Assembly: GCF_938028185.1 (NCBI RefSeq)
Contig: NZ_CALJAH010000306.1
Location: forward strand, 1-10,677
DNA: 10,677 nucleotides
From: an uncultured Cardiobacterium sp.
GTDB lineage: Bacteria > Pseudomonadota > Gammaproteobacteria > Cardiobacteriales > Cardiobacteriaceae
Reading direction: 5' to 3'
The notes under the pieces were generated by a model. It was not told where the DNA came from. It did not search any database and saw only the letters and a list, made by a program, of their open reading frames with translations. The position numbers and the translations under genes were made by a program. This document shows, one piece after another, positions 6,731 through 10,677 of the stretch (position 1 is its first letter; each line of letters opens with the position of its first letter).

Positions 6731-7501
6731 TTATTGGCGAATGGCACCGAAGCTGCCGGAGAGGCGTTGCACGGTGTCGCTGAACAGGCCGCCGAGTTCG
6801 CGGGCATTGTCGCCGTAGAAGTGGCCGCCGCTGCTGACGGCAGCGCCGTTAGCGGTAGCGAAGCTGTTACCGTTGATGGTGGCATTGATGTTCACCGGCG
6901 TGAAGGTCACGCTACTGCTTTTCGAGGTGATGGTGCCGTTTAGGGTTTTGGCGGCGAAGTCGGCGGTGAAACGGCTGTCTCCGGTGCCGGCCTCACCATT
7001 GCGGACAAAGGCCGCCTGCCCGACGTATTGAGCGGTGCCGTTGCCCGGCATGCTGGCGGTTAGCCTGCCTTGGCTGAAGATGTAGTCTTCGTTGCCGGAT
7101 TTGATGTAGCCGTAGCTACTATCCCGGTAGTCGAAGTTGCTGACGACAAAGATTTCATAGCTTTTGCCGTCTTTGCTGAGGATATGAGTCGTCGTGATGC
7201 TGCCGTCATCGTTAGGACGACGCAGGCTGAACTGTTTGCCGTTGACGTTCAGGGTAGTGAGGTAGTCGCTGCCGATATTGAGGGTGCGGTGGCTGCTGTT
7301 GATGGTGCTGCCACTGGGGACGACGACCGCCGTGCCGCGATAGATGCCGTTTACGCTGTTACCGGCGTTGTTGCCGGGGATATTGGCGGGCGGCGTGCCG
7401 GGATCAAGCGGCGGATTATTGTCGCCACCACCACCGCCACCGCAGGCGGTCAGTAGCAGGGCGGTGCTCAAGCTCAGGGACAGGTGGATGCTGGTTTGCA
7501 T
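6731..7501 (-). CDS. TbpB-like (Slam-type) surface lipoprotein
   Basis: A 256-residue predicted outer-membrane lipoprotein. The signal peptide ends in the lipobox LTAC with the lipidated cysteine at residue 20, followed by six glycines and a Pro/Asn-rich linker to about residue 48 that would act as a tether. The rest is beta-rich, with GTAQYVGQAAFV (155-166), DSRFTADFAAKTLNGTI (175-191) and near the C-terminus GGHFYGDNARELGGLF (225-240). That last block is the hallmark of the transferrin-binding-protein B beta-barrel family and of related ligand-binding lipoproteins moved to the cell surface by Slam proteins. The ligand is unknown, and no TonB-dependent partner or Slam gene is in view. The ATG is fixed by AAGGAG 6 nt upstream and by the signal peptide; the frame stays open further upstream into glnB, which is not meaningful. 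It begins 29 nt after glnB with no terminator between, and ends before the hairpin at 6685-6711. Confidence 0.85.
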   Translation of the reverse strand: MQTSIHLSLSLSTALLLTACGGGGGGDNNPPLDPGTPPANIPGNNAGNSVNGIYRGTAVVVPSGSTINSSHRTLNIGSDYLTTLNVNGKQFSLRRPNDDGSITTTHILSKDGKSYEIFVVSNFDYRDSSYGYIKSGNEDYIFSQGRLTASMPGNGTAQYVGQAAFVRNGEAGTGDSRFTADFAAKTLNGTITSKSSSVTFTPVNINATINGNSFATANGAAVSSGGHFYGDNARELGGLFSDTVQRLSGSFGAIRQ

Positions 7502-7530
7502 GGGATACTCCTTATTAGTGGGGGGATGGT

Positions 7531-7869
7531 TCACAGGGCTTCGTCGTCCAGTTCGCCGGTGCGGATGCGCACCACCCGCTCCAGCGGGGTGACGAAGATT
7601 TTGCCGTCGCCGATTTTGCCGGAGTTGGCGGTGTCGCGGATGGTTTCGATGACCTGTTCGGCGAGGTCGTCGCCAACGGCGATTTCCAGCTTGAGTTTTG
7701 GCAGGAAGTCGATGACGTATTCGGCGCCCCGGTAGAGTTCGGTATGCCCTTTTTGCCGCCCGAAGCCTTTGACTTCGGTGACGGTGATGCCTTGCACGCC
7801 GATGTCCGAGAGTGCCTCGCGCACGTCGTCCAGCTTGAAGGGCTTGATGATGGCCGTGATCATTTTCAT
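7531..7869 (-). CDS. glnB: Nitrogen regulatory protein PII (GlnB)
   Basis: A cytosolic trimeric PII signal protein of 112 residues. PII binds ATP/ADP and 2-oxoglutarate, is uridylylated by GlnD, and controls GlnE and NtrB in enterics. The T-loop GRQKGHTELYRGAEY (37-51) contains the uridylylation site Y51. D54 in VIDFLPK is the residue that usually marks GlnB rather than GlnK, which has Asn. The nucleotide-site GDGKIFV (about 87-93) and the C-terminal VVRIRTGELDDEAL are typical. The start MKMITAIIKPFKLDDV is preceded by GAGGA with about 7 nt spacing; this GAGGA overlaps the pyrB stop (TGAGGA). It lies 9 nt after pyrB, so both are almost surely on one transcript. No amtB or glnA is adjacent, which also argues against GlnK. 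Confidence 0.96.
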   Translation of the reverse strand: MKMITAIIKPFKLDDVREALSDIGVQGITVTEVKGFGRQKGHTELYRGAEYVIDFLPKLKLEIAVGDDLAEQVIETIRDTANSGKIGDGKIFVTPLERVVRIRTGELDDEAL

Positions 7870-7878
7870 GGCGTGTCC

Positions 7879-8925
7879 TCAACCCAGCTGGTAGAAATCG
7901 GCATCGAGGTCGCTGTAGCGGCGTGGACGGTAGCCGTGGCGTTTGTGGAAGTGGCGGTCGATGTTTTCATGCACATCCAGCACCATCGCAAAAATCGCCA
8001 TGCGCATGGTGACGCCGTTGTCCGCCTGGCGGAAGATGGCGAGGTTGGGCAGGTCGTCGAGGTCGGTGGCAAGATCAAACGCGCCGGGGCGGCTGTCGCG
8101 CGGCAGCGGGTGCATGATGACCACGTCTTTTTCGGCGTAGTTTTCAATGGCGGCGCGGTTGATGCGGTAGTCTTCGCTGTAGCCTTCCATTTCTTCGCCG
8201 CCTTCGATGCGTTCGCGCTGGATGCGGGTGGCGTAGATGACGTCGGCGCCGCGCAAACCGCTGCTGATGCTGTCGAACTCGCGCACGTGGTGGCCGGCGG
8301 CCTTGAGGCTGTCAAGCAGCACTTGCGGTGCGGCAAGCGCCGGCGGGGCGATGAAGTGGAAGGTGATGTTGCGGAACAGACGCAGCAGGCGGCAGAGCGA
8401 CTGGATAGTGCGCCCGTGTTTGAGGTCGCCGGCAAGCGCAATGGTCATGCCGTCGATGCTTTTGCCGAGGCGGCGAAATTCGCTGTCGATGGTGTAGTAA
8501 TCCAGGAGCGCCTGGCTGGGGTGTTCGCCGGTGCCGTCGCCCGCGTTGATGACCGGCACGCGGATGTTTTTCGCAAATTGCGCGACCGAGCCGGTTTCCG
8601 GGTGGCGCATGACGATGGCGTCGGCATAGCCGCTGATGACGCGCGCGGTGTCGGCGAGCGATTCGCCCTTGGAAAGCGAGGAGAAGGTGAAGCCGGTAGT
8701 ATCGCAAACGCGACCGCCGAGACGCGAAAAGGCAGTGTGGAAGCTGATGCGGGTGCGGGTGCTGGCTTCAAAGAACAGGTTGGCCATGACCGCGCCGTCC
8801 AGGACGTCGCAGCGGTACTGACGGCGCGCGACGGGTTCGAGGGTTTGCGCGACGGCAAGGATTTTTTCAAGATCGCTGCGGTTGAACTGGTCGATAGAGA
8901 GGATGTGTTTGCCTGCAAGGGACAT
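7879..8925 (-). CDS. pyrB: Aspartate carbamoyltransferase catalytic chain
   Basis: Catalyses carbamoyl phosphate + L-aspartate to N-carbamoyl-aspartate, the committed step of de novo pyrimidine synthesis. The carbamoyl-phosphate site is intact: FFEASTRTRISF (51-62), SLSKGES (83-89) with K86, MRHPE (106-110) with R107, GDGTGEHPSQALLD (129-142) with H136, GDLKHGRT (166-173) with R172, TRIQRER (233-239) and MHPLPR (271-276). At 348 residues it is longer than E. coli PyrB (about 311). Most of the excess is a C-terminal tail after VLDVHENIDRH that is rich in His, Arg and Tyr. No pyrI regulatory-chain gene or pyrC-like partner follows; the next gene is glnB. The start has GGAG 8 nt upstream. The short leader leaves no room for a pyrBI-type leader-peptide attenuator. 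Confidence 0.96.
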   Translation of the reverse strand: MSLAGKHILSIDQFNRSDLEKILAVAQTLEPVARRQYRCDVLDGAVMANLFFEASTRTRISFHTAFSRLGGRVCDTTGFTFSSLSKGESLADTARVISGYADAIVMRHPETGSVAQFAKNIRVPVINAGDGTGEHPSQALLDYYTIDSEFRRLGKSIDGMTIALAGDLKHGRTIQSLCRLLRLFRNITFHFIAPPALAAPQVLLDSLKAAGHHVREFDSISSGLRGADVIYATRIQRERIEGGEEMEGYSEDYRINRAAIENYAEKDVVIMHPLPRDSRPGAFDLATDLDDLPNLAIFRQADNGVTMRMAIFAMVLDVHENIDRHFHKRHGYRPRRYSDLDADFYQLG

Positions 8926-8951
8926 GGTTTTGCTCCGTGGGAATTTGCCGC

Positions 8952-8959
8952 ATTATATA
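8952..8959. promoter_or_regulatory. Probable -10 region(s) of the pyrB/dtd divergent promoters
   Basis: TATAAT on the minus strand (8952-8957) followed by GCGGC fits a pyrB promoter with start near 8945, but no convincing -35 is seen upstream of it. On the plus strand TATATA (8954-8959) could serve dtd, with TTGCTC (8930-8935) 18 nt upstream as a -35. The two boxes overlap, so the promoters would compete. Assignment rests on short matches only. Confidence 0.45.
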
Positions 8960-8985
8960 GCGATTGTTTTTACCGGGAGTACGTG

Positions 8986-9423
8986 ATGATAGCCTTGATT
9001 CAGCGGGTTTCCAGCGCAAGCGTGTGGGTGGAAGGTTTGGAAGTTGCCGCGATTGATGGCGGCCTGCTCGCCTTGATTGGCATTGAAAAGGCCGACACCG
9101 CGGCGAATGCGGCGCGCCTGCAACAAAAACTGCTGAACTACCGCGTTTTCCCCGATGACGAAGGGCGGATGAACCGTAATGTGCGCGAGGCGGGCGGCGG
9201 ACTGCTGCTGGTATCGCAGTTCACCCTGGCGGCGAATACGACGAAGGGCAACCGCCCCGGTTTTGACCCGGCAATGCCACCGGCGGAAGCGGAGCCATTT
9301 TTCGCCCGCTTCTGTGCGGAGATGCAGGCGCTGTATGCACCCGTCCAATGCGGCATTTTTGGCGCGGAGATGCAAGTGCGACTGGTCAATGAAGGGCCGG
9401 TGACGTTCTGGTTGCAGACGTAG
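8986..9423 (+). CDS. dtd: D-aminoacyl-tRNA deacylase
   Basis: Removes D-amino acids, and wrongly attached glycine, from tRNAs, protecting translation. It is a cytosolic homodimer. It has 145 residues, the usual size. It opens MIALIQRVSSASV, has SQFTLAANTTKGNRPGF (77-93) with the family SQFTL block, and NEGPVTFWLQT (135-145) with the Gly-cisPro pair G137-P138 that screens chirality. The ATG at 8986 is taken because GGGAG (8975-8979) lies 6 nt before it; a GTG directly in front is the only close alternative. The frame remains open far upstream, antisense to pyrB, which is not coding. It is divergent from pyrB and convergent with the glycine-zipper lipoprotein gene. Confidence 0.96.
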   Translation: MIALIQRVSSASVWVEGLEVAAIDGGLLALIGIEKADTAANAARLQQKLLNYRVFPDDEGRMNRNVREAGGGLLLVSQFTLAANTTKGNRPGFDPAMPPAEAEPFFARFCAEMQALYAPVQCGIFGAEMQVRLVNEGPVTFWLQT

Positions 9424-9451
9424 GCGTAACGTCAACGGATAGCGTCGCTAC

Positions 9452-9492
9452 AAACAAAAACGCTGCGTGTCCATAAGGAAGCACGCAGCGTT
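9452..9492 (-). terminator. Terminator hairpin between dtd and the glycine-zipper lipoprotein gene
   Basis: A perfect 11-bp inverted repeat (AACGCTGCGTG at 9459-9469 and CACGCAGCGTT at 9482-9492) has a 12-nt loop. On the minus strand it is followed by TTTTTGTTTG, so it ends the lipoprotein transcript. On the plus strand, after dtd, the tail is GCGGGTGTTTT, making it a weaker bidirectional terminator. Confidence 0.8.
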
Positions 9493-9514
9493 GCGGGTGT
9501 TTTAGGCGGGTCGC

Positions 9515-9874
9515 TTAGCGACGGTAGCCGCCGTTGTAGTAACCGCCGTTGTTGTAGGTCGGCTGTTGTTGCGGGTAGTAGCCGCCGTTGTTGTAAGTGG
9601 GCTGTTGTGGCTGAACGTAACCGCCGTTGTTGTAACCGGTGCCGTCCGGGGTGCGCACCTGGCTGCCGATGAGACCGCCGATGGCCGCGCCGGTGAGCGT
9701 TGCTTCGGTGTCTTTGCCCCAGAGGTTGCCAGCGGCGGCACCGACAGCGGCGCCAATGGCGGCGTTGCGCGCGGTGGTCATGCCGGACTGGTTCGGCGGG
9801 GTGACGGCGCTACAGGCGGCAAGGCCGGTAATCATCAGGGCGGCAAGCGAGGTTTTGATGAGGGGGTTTTTCAT
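9515..9874 (-). CDS. Small glycine-zipper lipoprotein with Tyr/Asn/Gly/Gln-rich tail
   Basis: A 119-residue predicted lipoprotein. The signal peptide ends in LAAC with the lipidated cysteine at residue 21. Residues about 38-71 form a glycine-zipper pair: AAIGAAVGAAAGN, a short charged turn (GKDTEAT), then GAAIGGLIG. This is the pattern of the glycine-zipper 2TM outer-membrane proteins (SlyB/OmpA-linked type), which pack tightly in membranes. The tail from about residue 80 repeats YNNGGY with PQQQPT spacers (13-residue period) and ends YNGGYRR. Its function is not known; an envelope-stability role is only an inference from the family. The start has GGAG 8 nt upstream. It lies 64 nt after the argH stop on the same strand and could be read from argH or from its own promoter. 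A hairpin follows. Confidence 0.85.
   Translation of the reverse strand: MKNPLIKTSLAALMITGLAACSAVTPPNQSGMTTARNAAIGAAVGAAAGNLWGKDTEATLTGAAIGGLIGSQVRTPDGTGYNNGGYVQPQQPTYNNGGYYPQQQPTYNNGGYYNGGYRR
9528..9634. repeat. 39-bp tandem repeat in the lipoprotein tail
   Basis: The 14-mer CCGCCGTTGTTGTA starts at 9543, 9582 and 9621, an exact 39-bp period. A shorter copy, CCGCCGTTGTA, starts at 9528. The units encode YNNGGY plus a Gln/Pro spacer. The period is a multiple of three, so gain or loss of a unit would change tail length without breaking the frame. Confidence 0.8.
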
Positions 9875-9938
9875 GGTTTGGTCTCCGTTGTTTTTGGGTT
9901 GGGCAAAAGAGTAGTGCAATTTTGCAACAGGCGTAGTG

Positions 9939-10677
9939 TCAATTCTGCAACGTTTCTTTTGCCTGTTTTATCCGCGCTTTGACCTGCGCCGGGGCAGTGC
10001 CGCCGAAGTGGTCGCGCGCGTTCACCGAGCCTTCCAGCGTCAGGCTTTGGTAAACGTCTTCGGTGATGGCGGGCGAGAGCGCTTGCAGGTCGGCGAGCGG
10101 CAGCGCGTCCAGGGTGCAATCGCGCTCAATGGCGAGATGCACCGCGCGGCCGACGATTTCGTGCGCATCGCGGAATGGCACGCCGTGGCGGACGAGGTAG
10201 TCGGCCAAATCGGTGGCGGTGGAGTAGCCCGCCCCGGCGGCGCGGTACATCGCCGTATGGTTCGCCTCAATTGCCGGAATCATGTCGGCGAAGGCGCGCA
10301 GGCAGGCGAGCACGGTATCCAACGTGTCAAACAGCGGCTCCTTGTCTTCCTGGTTGTCCTTGTTATAGGCGAGCGGCTGGCTTTTCATCAGGGTGAGCAG
10401 GGCGGTGAGATGGCCGTAAACGCGCCCGGTTTTGCCGCGCACCAGTTCGGGGACGTCCGGGTTTTTTTTCTGCGGCATGATGGACGAGCCGGTGCAGAAG
10501 CGGTCGGCAATGTCGATGAAGCCGAAGCGGGGCGACATCCACAAAATCAGTTCTTCGGACAGGCGGCTCAAATGCACCATGACGAGCGAGGCGGCGGCGG
10601 TGAATTCGATGGCGAAGTCGCGGTCGGACACGGCGTCGAGCGAGTTTTGGCAGATTTGTTCGAAGCCCAGGAGCGCG
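9939..10677 (-). CDS. argH: Argininosuccinate lyase, N-terminus beyond window
   Basis: Splits argininosuccinate into arginine and fumarate, the last step of arginine synthesis, as a cytosolic homotetramer of the fumarase/aspartase superfamily. The C-terminal 245 residues are present; about 215 are missing off the right edge compared with the usual length near 460. Seen: FEQICQNSLDAVSDRDFAIE; AASLVMVHLSRLSEELILW; the superfamily signature GSSIMPQKKNPD with the catalytic serine loop; and PLAYNKDNQEDKEPLFD. The C-terminal AHEIVGRAVHLAIE block is also typical. It ends KARIKQAKETLQN. A TTGACA on the minus strand at 9937-9942 spans its stop codon and could be part of a promoter for the lipoprotein downstream, but no matching -10 was found at proper spacing. 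Confidence 0.97.
   Translation of the reverse strand, partial: ALLGFEQICQNSLDAVSDRDFAIEFTAAASLVMVHLSRLSEELILWMSPRFGFIDIADRFCTGSSIMPQKKNPDVPELVRGKTGRVYGHLTALLTLMKSQPLAYNKDNQEDKEPLFDTLDTVLACLRAFADMIPAIEANHTAMYRAAGAGYSTATDLADYLVRHGVPFRDAHEIVGRAVHLAIERDCTLDALPLADLQALSPAITEDVYQSLTLEGSVNARDHFGGTAPAQVKARIKQAKETLQN

Noticed and set aside
5206..6885. 559-codon minus-strand frame opposite the permease end and mevalonate kinase
   Set aside because: It crosses a terminator hairpin and two real genes, and shows no recognisable domain or start signals.
7502..7882. N-terminal extension of the TbpB-like lipoprotein upstream through glnB
   Set aside because: The extension is an out-of-frame copy of glnB rich in Arg and His. 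A clean signal peptide with lipobox and a strong AAGGAG define the start at 7501.
7744..8985. Plus-strand frame running through pyrB antisense into dtd, as if a fusion protein
   Set aside because: The upstream part is the antisense of pyrB. Dtd has its own Shine-Dalgarno and a family-typical start at 8986.

Overview
The window (about 60% G+C by eye) looks like core chromosome of a gammaproteobacterium. It holds the macromolecular-synthesis block rpsU-yqeY-dnaG-rpoD, a GlnB-type PII protein, an E. coli-class aspartate carbamoyltransferase, and an argininosuccinate lyase. Two features narrow the guess. A mevalonate kinase implies a mevalonate route, which is uncommon in this class. A TbpB-like surface lipoprotein is typical of host-associated Neisseriaceae, Pasteurellaceae, Moraxellaceae and Cardiobacteriaceae. 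A Cardiobacterium-like organism would fit all of this, but that is inference. No mobile element, rRNA, tRNA, CRISPR array or phage gene was seen, and no gene-free stretch exceeds 100 bases.

Layout. Bases 1-3765 (minus strand) carry rpsU, yqeY, dnaG and rpoD with gaps of 5, 25 and 3 nt, behind a good sigma-70 promoter just upstream of rpsU. rpoD runs off the left edge. Upstream of that promoter, on the same strand, lies a small four-helix membrane protein (DUF2069-like). It is divergent from a plus-strand pair: an NCS2 uracil/xanthine-type permease and, 2 nt after its stop, mevalonate kinase. A hairpin with a T-tail on the minus strand separates this pair from a convergent minus-strand cluster, pyrB-glnB-surface lipoprotein. 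D-aminoacyl-tRNA deacylase (dtd) is divergent from pyrB. It meets, at another hairpin, a minus-strand glycine-zipper lipoprotein with a repetitive Tyr/Asn/Gly/Gln tail. argH, cut by the right edge, lies upstream of that on the same strand.

How the genes fit together. The left block links translation (S21), replication priming (DnaG) and transcription initiation (sigma-70). The permease and PyrB concern pyrimidine salvage and de novo synthesis. GlnB, 9 nt after pyrB, reports nitrogen/carbon status, and argH and pyrB both belong to pathways that use carbamoyl phosphate. Several promoters share the core TATAATGC followed by a G/C-rich discriminator, which would suit growth-rate (stringent) control.

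I do not see a clearly new biological system. The points most worth checking are the pyrB-glnB-lipoprotein arrangement, the altered third motif of the mevalonate kinase, and the symmetric divergent promoter at 4251-4283.
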